From NCBI GenBank assembly GCA_035222895.1, contig JAVYIG010009887.1:1-64000 (forward strand): DNA of 64,000 bases, written 5' to 3'. Source of the stretch: Strongylocentrotus droebachiensis (Eukaryota; Echinodermata; Echinoidea; Camarodonta; Strongylocentrotidae). Position numbers and translations under genes: made by a program. Numbering within the stretch: the stretch's first letter is position 1; each line of letters begins with the position of its first letter. Below are positions 11,308 to 21,358 of the stretch, in pieces. A model generated the notes under the pieces. It made no database searches, was not told where the DNA came from, and saw only the letters and a program-made list of their open reading frames with translations.

Positions 11308-12300
11308 GCTAACTAATAATATATCAAGAGATTTCAAATGCGTTGCATGGACATCATGAACGGTAAGCATGTAACGGAGAGACGGGGGGTGCGTATCTTG
11401 TGAGTATACATACTTTATATTCGTTTCGAACTTTACACTTATTAATATTTTTGAGAGTGGATTCTATTTTTTCTTTCAGATATTCGAAGATTTCAGAAGT
11501 TTTCATCGAGAATGTGATAAGTAATCCTAAAAATTTAACTGGATGTCCGTGGACTGAGGATATTACATCGCTTCCGATAGTCATGCATGTTTTCATATTT
11601 TGAATGGCCAAGCATATCATTATTCTGCATGTATCTATTCTTGTATACATACGATATTATTTAATAAAGGAACCCTGTGGAAGGGGAACAAAATATGAAT
11701 TTATATATTATGTAACAATATTCTAGATAATCGCTGAAAACTATCTATACAAGCAACTTAAATCTGAATGGATTTTTTCGATTCTTGTTTCACAGGCAAA
11801 CTTACAACATGTAGGAACCGAGTAAGACGTAATGAATTGTTTAGCATGTCTTTTCATCGCCGAAATTTCGGAAATATAACCCTTTCTACCATAATATAGG
11901 CTGTACATATATGAAGCTACACATACTTCCGGGGAAAGGGAAAATGAACTTTATTGCTCCTGATTACCGTGACACAGCTTCAGCGGACAGTGGGGCACGT
12001 AGCCCCCCCCCCCCCCCCACCCCTTCTATCAAGTGATGAGAAAAAATAGAGAGAGACAGACAAAGCGATACAAAAAAGAACAAGGGTCGTATAGGGGGAA
12101 AGTACCAGAAAAGATGACGCCTTGAGCACCTCCCCCCCCCCCCCCCTATCAGTTCCCTTGCAATCTCATTTTCCGAGTAATAGTCAGGTGGCCTAGCGTC
12201 AATGTTATCGACTATCGTTATTTGCCTGATAAAAGCACCATTTTAGGTACAGGGCTTCCTTAGGACCTACTTAACGATATAAGACTAGGAGCCCCTGGAA
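11308..12300 (-). pseudogene. Hero/R2-like LINE RT fragment, copy 1
   Basis: The minus frame at 11354-11650 contains GHPVKFLG, the RT thumb-proximal region and RNEYKVCILTRYA, matching the longer copy at 61860-62426. A frameshift near 11390 separates it from MLTVHDVHATHLKSLDI, after which the hAT-like element cuts it off. The remaining sequence to 12300 is non-coding and matches 62430-63110, including C-runs near 12002 and 12132. The catalytic RT core upstream is missing. Confidence 0.6.
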
Positions 12301-12312
12301 AAAAAAAATTAA

Positions 12313-12418
12313 GGGTGTGGGTAAGGGGCGTCTTTTTGTAGCCCCCAAATAATAACTCAATGTTATATTACCTTATAAATTATTTGTGGGCTACGAGGCG
12401 ACGCCCCCGCCCCACACC
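12313..12418. repeat. Hairpin of about 105 bp
   Basis: GGTGTGGGTAAGGGGCGTC and TAGCCCCCAAATAAT pair imperfectly with ATTATTTGTGGGCTA and GACGCCCCCGCCCCACACC, leaving a loop of about 25 bases. Confidence 0.8.
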
Positions 12419-12930
12419 GGCTTATATGGTATTGTTCATGGGTTTTGATCCCGGGGAGGGGGATGGGGGGATATATCCCCCCAGTATTTTACGTGTGGGG
12501 GGGGGTGGCCTGTACAATCACCCCCCCCCCCAATAATTCACCATTAAAACAAAATAATAATCAAGAGAAAAGTTAATGATGAGAGCCCGATGAGATTACT
12601 CGCAAGATGACCATCAATATACACATTTTCCTATCTCGTTTTCACAATACATACATATATACAAAGTAAATGAGACAACCGTATATGAGACAAGAATAAA
12701 TTGAATTCTCGCTCATACGGCTTCATCAGGAATTGATGAATTTATTCAATTTGTTCAATCAACAGGATCATAGAAATGCAGTGCGCCAAATGCAAAGACG
12801 CAGCGTTAAAAAGCAACGAGCTAAATGTTAAGCGCAAAGCGCAAAAGTAGCAATCTGCAATGCACATCAGACAATCCTGGACAGTATAAACATAGATGAT
12901 CTCTGTGACGAATTCGTGATGAGATCGGAG
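12419..12930. other. Non-coding stretch with G-runs
   Basis: Contains GGGATATATCCCCCC-type palindromes and G/C runs (12460-12535), then AT-rich sequence with no supported gene. Confidence 0.5.
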
Positions 12931-12934
12931 ACAA

Positions 12935-13310
12935 AGAGAAAGCTTCCGTGCTTTGCGCGGGAGCGGGGAAACTGAATTCAGACAAGGATTTAGAGTCGAG
13001 AACGGTACAACGAACCGTTTTCTTTCTCTAATATTTTAAAGAAACGTCAAAGCTTCCGCGCTTTGCGCGGGATGGGGGGGGGGGGACTGAATTCAGACAA
13101 GGATTAAGAATCGTGAATGGTACATCGAATCGTCTTCTTTCTTTAATAATCTAATGAAACGTCAGAGCTTCCGCGCTATGCGCGGAGGAAGGGAAACTTG
13201 ATTCAAACAAGGATTAAGAGTCGAGAACGGTCGAGAACGAATCGTCTTCTTTCTCTAATAATTTAATGAAACGTCGAAGCTTCCGCGCTTCGCGGGGGAA
13301 GGGGGAAACT
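12935..13310 (+). repeat. Minisatellite, 110-115 bp unit
   Basis: AGCTTCCGYGCTTTGCGCGG recurs at 12941, 13051, 13166 and 13278. Each is followed by a GAATTCAGACAAGGATTAAG-like segment and TCTTTCTCTAATAATTTAA. The unit carries a CCGCGC-TTTG-GCGCGG palindrome. Confidence 0.85.
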
Positions 13311-14049
13311 CCCCCTCCCTGCACCAAACCCCCTAGGGAGCGCGCTTTGCACGCTTCGCGTGCTCACTACCGTCCCCCTTAAATGAAATCCTGGCTACGC
13401 GCTTGGGGAGGGGTGCCGTACGCGCAGATCGGTCAATACCTCCACTTATTTCCCCATTGTCAATGATTGTCGTCTGCTAAAGCTCGGCCGATTACCAACA
13501 GAGCCATAAATAATAGGCCTAAGCCTTCGTTTTACATGGGTTTTCGACACATTTTGTAACTTTATTCTGACCAACATTATGCCATGATCTACACTAAATG
13601 CCCTTTTGTTTAAATGTGCAAATCAAATATAGGACTATTTGGGAAATGAATTTTGAGATAAACGTTGTTTTATTCTCGAAAACGAAAATAATATTTACTT
13701 TGAATGCGTTCGACTTCGTTTCTCATAATTTGAAATATTCATTTTGTTTTAGTTTTTGCCTCCCGCTAATTTTGTTTATTTTTTCTCTATCTATTCATCT
13801 CTTAGAACCCTATTTTGATATGAGGTTGCTGTATCAATAAAATATTTATTGATTTTTTTTTCTCGCATATTTGATTTGTTTTGTTTGTAATGGAAAGAGC
13901 TAAATCAATGACGGATATTACAACAAAATCATAATTCATCACAATCATCTCTCTCTCTCTTTCTCTTTCTTTCTATCTATTTATCTATATATCTCTGTCT
14001 GTCTATGTCTGAACTTTTTTTTTTTTTTTTTTTTTTTTTGGGGGGGGGG
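13311..14049. other. Non-coding stretch
   Basis: No recognisable gene. An 80-codon frame at 13598-13840 is Phe/Leu/Ile-rich with no domain I recognise and is probably chance. A CT/TATC microsatellite (13950-14010) is followed by a T-run and a G-run (14017-14051). Confidence 0.5.
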
Positions 14050-14530
14050 GGCCTTATTTCTCTTTGGAATGATGCCCCCATTTCGAATGGTGTAGGAATG
14101 CCCAGTTCAGGCCATGCAGTTCGTGTGGAGCGGGTCCGAAAGGATATCCTCAAAATGCGCTGATATTACGGACTTTTAGATTCTTCACGACGAGAACGTC
14201 GACTGCCCTTTTAAGGCAATGTGACGGCAAGATTTTGCCTTTGTTACTTGTATATGTTTGTTTTCCTTTGTAGCATTTTAGCCCATAAACAAATTCTTCG
14301 CCATAATACTCACCTACATGTATGTTGTTGCATTGTATTGTATGAGTTAAGTCTTATTTTGAACGTATTTGCACCCAGGTTGTAGAGTAATCATGTACTT
14401 TAAAGAATGCTACCAGTTGCCTGATGATTGCTCGCGTGAAACTCGGAGTAGCAACCATTTCCATTAGTCTGCCTTATTCAATATATATTTTTGCTCTGCC
14501 TATAGGCATTGAGCACTGTATAGAACGATA
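14050..14530 (+). repeat. Paralogous block containing a hammerhead motif (partner 63395-64000)
   Basis: Matches 63395-64000 in the same orientation (for example TTTGGAATGATGCCCC and GCCCAGTTCAGGCCATGCAG). The partner carries an extra inverted duplication at 63498-63638 that is absent here. No protein-coding content was recognised. Confidence 0.8.
14416..14455 (+). ncRNA. Hammerhead ribozyme motif, degraded stem II
   Basis: In order: GTTGC (stem I 5' strand, 14416-14420), CTGATGA (core box 1, 14421-14427), a shortened stem II region TTGCTCGCGT, GAAA (box 2, 14438-14441), CTCGGAG (short stem III and loop), TA at the expected NUH cleavage position (GUA), and GCAAC (stem I 3' strand). Compared with the copy at 63883, five bases (AGAGC) are missing from stem II, so activity is doubtful. 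The family assignment follows the established hammerhead consensus. Confidence 0.6.
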
Positions 14531-14562
14531 GATCAAAGCTAAGTATATAAAGAGAGAGTGCG

Positions 14563-15190
14563 ACCCAGAAAAAACGAAACCGAGAATTATCGATGTTTTA
14601 TCCTAATTTAATCACAATTATGATTAATGAATGACACATATTTGTAACGCTTATATCCTCCTCTTTCATTTGATACAACTCATATTATGCATATTTCACG
14701 CATGTGTGATTAAAAGCAGTTTGAAGGAAGGAAACCGAAAAGTCGTTGACGATCAGACATATACGAAAGACTTCATGCATGGCTGATTGTCAATGAAACG
14801 GAGTTCAGTCTTTTGTCAATTCTGCTTGTTGCTACGGCAGGCAGCCAGTGAAAACGAACTTTTTAAATCAAATTATGGAAATGCAAGCATCACTTTAAAC
14901 AAACAGAACTTTGTTATTCCTTTTTTTTTCCTGATTGAGGTGTCATATGAAAGGGCAGAAACTGAACTTTCTAGAAATGTGAATTTTTCTTCGAAATTCA
15001 GATACCGCCCGCCAAATGACTTGTTGGTTTCCTTCCTTCAAATTGCTTTTAATCACGCATGCGTGAAATATGCAACATATGAACTGAAAGAAGAGGAAAT
15101 AAGCTTTACAAATATGTGTCATTTACTAAATATAATTGTTATTAAGTTATGTTAAAACATCGATAATTCTCGGTTTCGTTTTTTCTGTGT
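14563..15190. mobile_element. TIR element with ~175-bp imperfect inverted repeats
   Basis: The left end CAGAAAAAACGAAACCGAGA and the following ATTATCGATGTTTTA are mirrored at the right end by TAAAACATCGATAATTCTCG and GTTTCGTTTTTTCTG. Similarity between the arms continues for about 175 bp (left to about 14740, right from about 15020). The middle of about 280 bp encodes no recognisable transposase; a 120-codon frame there overlaps the right arm and looks incidental. I could not resolve a target-site duplication. Confidence 0.8.
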
Positions 15191-15249
15191 CAAAATGTAT
15201 ATATAGATTATACGAAGTGATTATACAGTTTAGTAAGTGCAATACCCCT

Positions 15250-15572
15250 TAAAAAGCTTGGTATAACTAAAATGTTTTCTAACAAGCTTGATATATCGAA
15301 AGTGTTTTCCTATCAAGCTTGATATAACTAAAATGTTTTCTTATCAAGCTTGATAAAACTAAAGTGTTTTCTATCAAGCTTGAAATATATCGAAAGTGTT
15401 TTCTATCAAGCTTGATATTATATCGAAAGTGTTTTCTATCAAGCTTGATATTATATCGAAAGTGTTTTATATCACGCTGATGTATTTAAAGTGTTTTCTA
15501 TCAAGCTTGATATTATATCGAAAGTGTTTTCTATCAAGCTTGATATAACTTAAGTGTTTTCTATCAAGGGGA
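15250..15572 (+). repeat. Minisatellite with a palindromic TATCAAGCTTGATA core, 30-33 bp unit
   Basis: About ten units of TATCAAGCTTGATA plus TTATATCGAAAGTGTTTTC. AAGCTT occurs at 15254, 15284, 15315, 15346, 15376, 15408, 15441, 15503 and 15536, with one degenerate unit between. Each core is a perfect 14-bp palindrome in the consensus. Confidence 0.9.
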
Positions 15573-16000
15573 GGGGGAGGGGTGGGTGGGGGGTAAAAGG
15601 ACACTTTTTTTGTTTTGGTCTCGAAATTTTAAAATTTGACATTTTGTTCCGTTGGGGGGGGGGGGTAGGTCACCTTTTTTAGGTCAGCCATTAGCATTTT
15701 TTGTTTGTTTAATTTAAAAAAAAAAAAAAAACGCAAAAGGGGGGGGGGGGGGTTCCCAAAAAACATACACATAAAAAAAAACTCAAGGGGGGGGGTTAAC
15801 CCCCCCCCCCCCCCCTGCGTACGCGCCTGTGTCCATTGAAATCACCACAAATTACCAACAAGTTCCTTGTTATTGGTTATAGATATGTTTTACTTAGTCT
15901 TTTGCAGGGATTATCCAAGTTTACTATAATCTTTTTTGTTTTGGATCATGCACCCAAATATGGGTTTGAAGCTCCCAACTTGGTTCTAGTGTTCCCTGGG
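15573..16000. other. G/C-run-rich stretch and unassigned sequence
   Basis: Contains several G-runs of 9 or more (15653, 15740, 15787), a C-run near 15800 and an element-like end GCGTACGCGCCTGTG at about 15815. There is no gene. Confidence 0.5.
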
Positions 16001-16012
16001 TATACGATACAA

Positions 16013-16960
16013 CTATGCTATAATATTTTTAATATATGTAGCACACCCACCTCTGGGACCTGTATTTCTTATAAATAAGACTCCATTATAATCCTGAAAT
16101 GATTTACAGTTCTCGTCTTTAAACCACGTTGCCTGAATACATGTAACATGCCGGTTTTCTTTTAATTTATAAATGTAATTTTGAAATTCATCCATGTGAT
16201 GGATTAAACCGTGTGCATTCCACTGCGCTATGTACAATCCTTGGATTGCGTCACCAATCATTATTTCTCACTACGTTCTCTCATCCTTCAAGAGCGCCAT
16301 CAACGTCGTAGGTTCTATTTTTATGTTTAAAATGCATTTACTCTGTTAAGTTACTATTTGCACTATGTTTTCCAATCCTTTTTTTGCTTTTGTCAGATAT
16401 GTTACTATGTATGCCCAAAACTCGACGAAACTGTTCTTTATTTCGATATGGTTCAAGGGCTTTGGAGGGACATGATGTTCTCTTTGTTTTGGATTTGGAC
16501 GCATTCCTGTGCCTGATCATGATGGAGCATTGGGGTCATTCATATGGTAATGGTTGGTTGAGTGGTTCTTATAGTCATAATCGGCTCAGGAGTAGCATTA
16601 TCAATGGGGTTAATTTGGGTTGGGATTTTTTTGATACTTATCTCTTTTGGAGCTTTTAGAGCATTCATAACGGGTTTCGTTTTGATTTTTTTAGCTGCTT
16701 CAGAATAGGAAAGGTTTGGGTCACTTTTCATTTTGAGACTTTTCTTTTGTATCCTTGTACTTTGGGCCACTGGATAGCTGCCGAGTGTGGGCCTGCACAG
16801 TTCACGCATTTGGGCGCCAATTCTTGATAAGGGCAATCTCCACCACATCTTTAACAACGCTGGCTTTTTGAGTGACAATTTTTGCTCAAATGACCGAATT
16901 TTGGCATTTATAGCAATACATATTTACACTGGCTTTTTATGTGGCTTTAAAGTTTGGTAG
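16013..16960 (-). pseudogene. LINE remnant: ORF1 zinc knuckles and ORF2 APE endonuclease start
   Basis: Read on the minus strand from 16960 downward. YCYKCQ, a frameshift, then FGHLSKNCHSKSQRC, a stop, then RCGGDCPYQELAPKCVNCAG and PHSAA. These are the tandem CCHC-type knuckles of a Jockey/I/CR1-group ORF1. Further on, at 16261-16013, the frame reads GLYIAQWNAHGLIHHMDEFQ, then VTCIQATWF, then RGGCATYIKN. This is the beginning of an apurinic-type endonuclease (QWNAHG, CIQ-x-TW in place of the usual QETW, and RGG motifs). The element is cut off before the catalytic core and RT, and carries at least one frameshift and one stop. The clade is inferred. Confidence 0.7.
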
Positions 16961-17068
16961 TACATATGGGAAATCCAAAACGTACTGGAAATAAACTTAT
17001 GTCGACCCCAACGGCCAGCTATAATCATCATCAGGTGAACGCGTATTACGAGACATCACGTATTTGGA

Positions 17069-17075
17069 TATAAAG
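17069..17075 (+). promoter_or_regulatory. Possible TATA box of fucosyltransferase A
   Basis: TATAAAG lies 133 bp upstream of the chosen ATG. In the paralog the same position reads TATGAAG, so if it is functional it is private to this copy. The evidence is weak, from sequence only. Confidence 0.25.
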
Positions 17076-17201
17076 CTCAATATAGTTGATGCTTTATGCA
17101 TGTCGTTCCGGAATAGTTGGTAGTACTGGCGTCGAATTCTACTAAACTTGGTGTTTACTTCGAAACATTGGTGTAGCTACTTGGATCAAAATAGAGTAAC
17201 C

Positions 17202-18476
17202 ATGAGAGATATGAATGGTAAGGAGGTGATATCATTTTGTCTAGCAGCGCTTACGTGTTTTTCAATTGGTGGATTTTACAGATTGGATCTTATTCGCTAC
17301 GACCAGAACGATACGCACAACGCACCCCCGATTGCTCCACACTGGTTAATACGGAATTCTAGCGGAGTAAGAAACAACCTGCTCGAACCAGAAGCTAACG
17401 GGTGGAGTTCTTCCCATTTTCAAAATGAAACATCGCAATCTGAAAGTAAGCCACTTTGTTACCGTCAGGTCCAGATATGGAGAGGCAGCGCGAGCCCCCA
17501 GACGCCGGCAAAATCCCAATGCCCAGGGCTTGAATGTGGAATTAGTTTGGTCGAGGATACGAGTTATGAGACCATGGTGAAAAGTGACTCCGTAGTTTTC
17601 TTTCATCGATCGCGGTGGGATTGGACAGAGATGCAAAGGAGACGCCCATTAAATCAAGCCTGGGTTTTCTATTCCTTAGAGAGTCCTCGACACACGAACG
17701 GAAATGCAATACCACCCAGTAAATATGACCGCATATACAACTACACGATGTCATACAGGCCATCGTCAACGATACACTTACCGTATGGTCTCTATGATGA
17801 GACCATACCGCAGATATCTTCTGGTGAAAATCGAAATTGGGCCAAGGAAAAAAATGGATTAGTGGCCTGGGCTGCATCCAATTGCGGTTATGCTTCTTGG
17901 AGGCGTCATGAATTTGTTAAAACACTTGCAAAGCACGTCAGCGTCGACATGTATGGAGGTTGTGGAAACATAAAGTGTCCTAGGAACTCAGATGACTGCT
18001 GGAAGCGCATTGCGAGTCATAAGTTCTACCTGGCAGTGGAAAACAGCGAATGCAGGGACTACATCACAGAAAAGTTCTGGTGGAATTCTCTCCACCATGA
18101 CATTGTACCCATCGTCTATGGCCCTCCACGGGAAGATTATGAGCGCGTTGCGCCCCCAAATTCATTTATACATCTACAGGATTTTAAAGATTTTGCTGAA
18201 CTCGCCGATTATATACATCTTCTTGATTCAAATGAGACATTGTACAATTCATATTTTGAATGGAAGAAACAAGGGTCAGTACGGAGGATTGGAGAAGCCG
18301 CACTTACATCTGCACCATTTCTGTGTAAAGTAGTCGCGAAAGTATTGGATCATGAAAAGAAATTAACCGGTCGTTACAAGGGAGAGTACCAGGGAGAGGA
18401 AAAGGAGCATCCTTCCATACACGATTTCTGGTCAAACTCTTGCATTAAACCAACCGGCTTCCCACATGATTTCTAA
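17202..18476 (+). CDS. Alpha-1,3-fucosyltransferase (GT10), copy A
   Basis: Predicted type II Golgi glycosyltransferase that transfers L-fucose from GDP-fucose in alpha-1,3 linkage to N-acetylglucosamine-containing glycans; the exact acceptor cannot be read from sequence. The frame is open upstream to 17148, but only with TTG/GTG. The ATG at 17202 has A at -3 and gives 424 residues, normal for the family. A short cytosolic tail is followed by a membrane anchor (about residues 8-26, VISFCLAALTCFSIGGFY). The acceptor-side region VVFFHRSRWDW starts near residue 131. The GDP-fucose motif HKFYLAVENSECRDYITEKF with WWNSL starts near residue 273, followed by VPIVYG and the conserved YERVAPPNSFIH segment. 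Several N-glycosylation sequons are present (NSS, NET, NYT, NET). There is no intron. It differs from copy B at about 31 residues with no disabling change, which argues for selection on function. Confidence 0.9.
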   Translation: MRDMNGKEVISFCLAALTCFSIGGFYRLDLIRYDQNDTHNAPPIAPHWLIRNSSGVRNNLLEPEANGWSSSHFQNETSQSESKPLCYRQVQIWRGSASPQTPAKSQCPGLECGISLVEDTSYETMVKSDSVVFFHRSRWDWTEMQRRRPLNQAWVFYSLESPRHTNGNAIPPSKYDRIYNYTMSYRPSSTIHLPYGLYDETIPQISSGENRNWAKEKNGLVAWAASNCGYASWRRHEFVKTLAKHVSVDMYGGCGNIKCPRNSDDCWKRIASHKFYLAVENSECRDYITEKFWWNSLHHDIVPIVYGPPREDYERVAPPNSFIHLQDFKDFAELADYIHLLDSNETLYNSYFEWKKQGSVRRIGEAALTSAPFLCKVVAKVLDHEKKLTGRYKGEYQGEEKEHPSIHDFWSNSCIKPTGFPHDF

Positions 18477-18519
18477 TGTCATTCCTGATATATTTCTTTA
18501 AGTATAATATATTTATATA

Positions 18520-18780
18520 TATCGAGGGGTCAGTGACACAAAGACGTAACTTCATTTTGGCCATTTTAAGAAGAAAAAAAGGTGGTTTATGTGTCACTGA
18601 ACACTTGGGCCTTAATAAGTTAAGTCTACGTTTCACTAGCCATTGAATTCAATGGGGTGTTGGTGGAGTTAAGTCTTTATGTTTCCTGGAAAGCCCACAT
18701 TTTTCTGAACATATTAATATAAAATACTCATTGTGGCAAAATGTGGAGTTACGTCTTTGTGTCACTGAACCCTCGATATA
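18520..18780. mobile_element. MITE with ~30-bp terminal inverted repeats, downstream of fucosyltransferase A
   Basis: TATCGAGGGGTCAGTGACAC plus AAAGACGTAACT at the left is mirrored at the right end with one mismatch. It begins about 44 bp after the stop codon, so it probably lies in the 3' UTR. Internal imperfect copies of the GTGTCACTGA and ACTTAACTC motifs increase the pairing potential. The same element occupies the same place after copy B (41753-42010), so it predates the duplication. Confidence 0.8.
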
Positions 18781-21149
18781 AGATACCTGTATTTTACAAT
18801 TTATAACTAAATCATTCGAACCCTTTTTATATATTGTCATTTATTTTTATGTGAACAATTTGTTCTTCTCCCAATTTGTCTTCCTTGATAATGTGACATT
18901 ATCAAACCTTGCGTCTAAGAGTATTCAAAAAGCCCTTCATACAACCAGTCCCCCTTTCATTTTGAGTTATGGAAACCACAAAATACGTCAAATTTACAAG
19001 GGGTAAGATTAATTTAGTAGTATATATTTATAGTTGAATATATGTTTATATATATTTGTATATGTATATATATATAAATCTTTAGAAAATCTGAAGAATG
19101 AAATCTTCTAGATTTTAATTCGAGTTTTTGATATTTGTAGAATTCATTCGAACCTTAATTGGTATAAGTATAATATATATGTGTGTGAAAGCAACAACAA
19201 AAAAGGGGGAAAAAACATAAATTTCTGGCAATTGATCAGACAAATTCCTAAAAACCGGGACCTCGATTGTATTTAGTTAAGGCATAGAATTTATCTTTAA
19301 TATAAAGGAGTGTTCCGTTCGATAACCCAAACAAAATATTAACATTTTGAACTTATGAAAGAAGTTCTGCTAATATTAAAAAGCTTTGGTTGACGCCATA
19401 TATGAGAATTAAGCTGGGAATTTAATTCTTGGTCCCAACAAAAATCGCAACGACTCACCCAGCCGCTGAGTAAGCGGGGGTGGGGGGGGGGGGGGTAAGA
19501 GCACATTTAGAAAAAAAAATTGGCCGGGGGGGGGGGGCACGTCCCTGTTTTCCAGTACATTTTTGGTGAATTTGGGGCTGGTTTTAACAATTTTTTGGCC
19601 GGGAGGGGGGACGTGCCCCCTGTGCCCCCCCCCCCCCTAGATCCGTCCCTGTTTAATACTTTATGAACCAATGATTCGGAATAAGTCCACGGAAGTCTAT
19701 ACAAATACGTATATAGCTACTTCCTCAACATGTCGTGGCTGTTGGAGCCTAGCTACACTAGTCCTCCGTCCTCAAATGCACTGCAGCTGTACTGTGTATT
19801 GATTATGCATATGAGTTCCGAGCCGTGCGTGTGGGCATTTGTTTCTCTTTCTTGCTTCCTTTCTTTCGTTTTTTTGCTTTGAGTAATCCATACACACAAC
19901 AACATATTCTGCTTCTTGGAGGTTGACGTATGATGTACTTATATATTTTCTATCTTAAAATGCTTTGATTTCTTATCGATATTTGATATATGACTATGCC
20001 CTACAAGTTTTTTTTAAACTTTGGACTAGTTTCCATTTTTCCTGAGGCATGTTAACTTCTATTGAACACAGACTTAAAGAGAAGGTTGAGTTCTGGGGAG
20101 AGTTCAAAAATAATTTGTGAGCGTAGTTATTATGCAAGTGTGTAAGAACATCAGAAAACAAAATGTCCCCTGAAAAGCATGGCTTTTAAAATGCCTTCAT
20201 ATTCTAAATATTACAAGTAACACCTTAAAGATGAGGTTCTATTTTTATGCCACATGTTTGTGTAGTCCCATACATCTTTCTGTGTACAGTGCTTGTTACC
20301 TTACCAAGACTGGGCCGATTTTCTTATCATTTTGATGACCCCAGAACCTTGTAGTACACACCAATATCTATATGCTACATGGTCAACCTCTTCTGATCGA
20401 TTCCACACCATTTCTTTCACTATGCAATCGCTTGATCAGAACTCATCTTTAATTTACACTGTTTATATCATTGTCATTTTTGTTATAATGATTGTGATAA
20501 AGAATTAATTGAACCAAATTAAAATATTAATATTGTAATATTACAAATCATTTTATTTTCAATGTTGCAAATATCATTCGATATTCATTTTATGTTAACA
20601 TTTTGTTCATGTTTTGATTGAGTAATAGAAAAACAATTATTTGAATTGTTCAAAGTGAAGTGAAGTGAAGTGAAAGTTAATTAGGCTGATTTTATTTTCA
20701 TATCTCCTTTAACCTCGAGCGCTGTAATGATAGCCGTGCTAAAGCAGGGGTATTAATAGTGGAGCGCCATTTTCATATATGGCACGAGTCTGGTACATTG
20801 GCAGGAATGAAAATGGAATAACACCAATGTGAGCAAAGTACAAGACTTCATTGTTATCATTACTGTCTTGTTAAATTATTATTATGAAAAATAATGAAGG
20901 TAATAAAATAGTGCTAGGAAGTCTACAAAGTGGAAAACAAGTCGCAGGAAATGACTTTTAAAAAAAGGTATTAACACCAATTCACTCTATTATTCAAGAT
21001 GAAGTCCACCATTATTCGAATATCAATTTAAAATTTTACATTAGGAGTCTTTCTTGTTTGGTAAGAGGACCTGCAAGTGCAGTTAAAAATGGGTTAACCA
21101 TCCGTCTGTTTCTCTGTTTTTGTTTATTTCTTTGTACGTTATTTCGTTC
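18781..21149 (+). other. Non-coding flank of the fucosyltransferase unit
   Basis: No gene is supported. It includes AT-rich low-complexity sequence (19020-19080) and a G-run element at about 19470-19650. The latter ends in CTAGATCCGTCCCTG, the complement of CAGGGACGGATCTAG, a transposon-like terminus. From 19813 on it is the triplicated flank also seen at 1 and at about 40722 (complement). Confidence 0.7.
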
Positions 21150-21194
21150 TTGGTGATATTTTCTAACTGATAAACTGTTGGTATGTATTTATAA

Positions 21195-21195
<1 letters not shown>

Positions 21196-21223
<28 letters not shown>
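21196..21223 (+). repeat. AT microsatellite
   Basis: A (TA)n run next to the hammerhead-bearing segment. The equivalent in arm B is expanded and split (38940-38963 and 39077-39107). Confidence 0.9.
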
Positions 21224-21228
<5 letters not shown>

Positions 21229-21256
21229 TGGATAAGGCAGACTATAATGGAACATG

Positions 21257-21301
21257 GTTGCAACTCCGAGTTTCACGCCTTGCGAGCGATCATCAGGCAA
21301 C
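21257..21301 (-). ncRNA. Hammerhead ribozyme motif, complete core
   Basis: On the minus strand in order: GTTGC (stem I), CTGATGA, stem II TCGCTCGCAAGGCGT, GAAA, CTCGGAG (2-bp stem III CU/AG with loop CGG), TT giving the cleavage triplet GUU, and GCAAC (stem I partner). Stem II pairs CGC with GCG plus a U-G pair. The very short stem III is typical of hammerheads in Penelope-like elements and retrozymes. The downstream CCATTATAGTCTGCCTTATC is shared with the other copies, so the motif belongs to a repeat family. Cleavage has not been shown. Confidence 0.7.
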
Positions 21302-21358
21302 GGAGGAATAGACCAAATCTAAGTATATATTTATATATATACACTGTTGGTCATAATG

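Noticed and set aside
14787..15155. 122-codon frame as a transposase
   Set aside because: It starts at TTG, overlaps the right inverted repeat and shows no DDE or other recognisable motif.
17148..17201. Upstream extension of the fucosyltransferase frame (18 codons)
   Set aside because: The extension begins at TTG and has no ATG. The ATG at 17202 has A at -3 and leaves a normal short cytosolic tail; the same holds for 43324-43377 in copy B.
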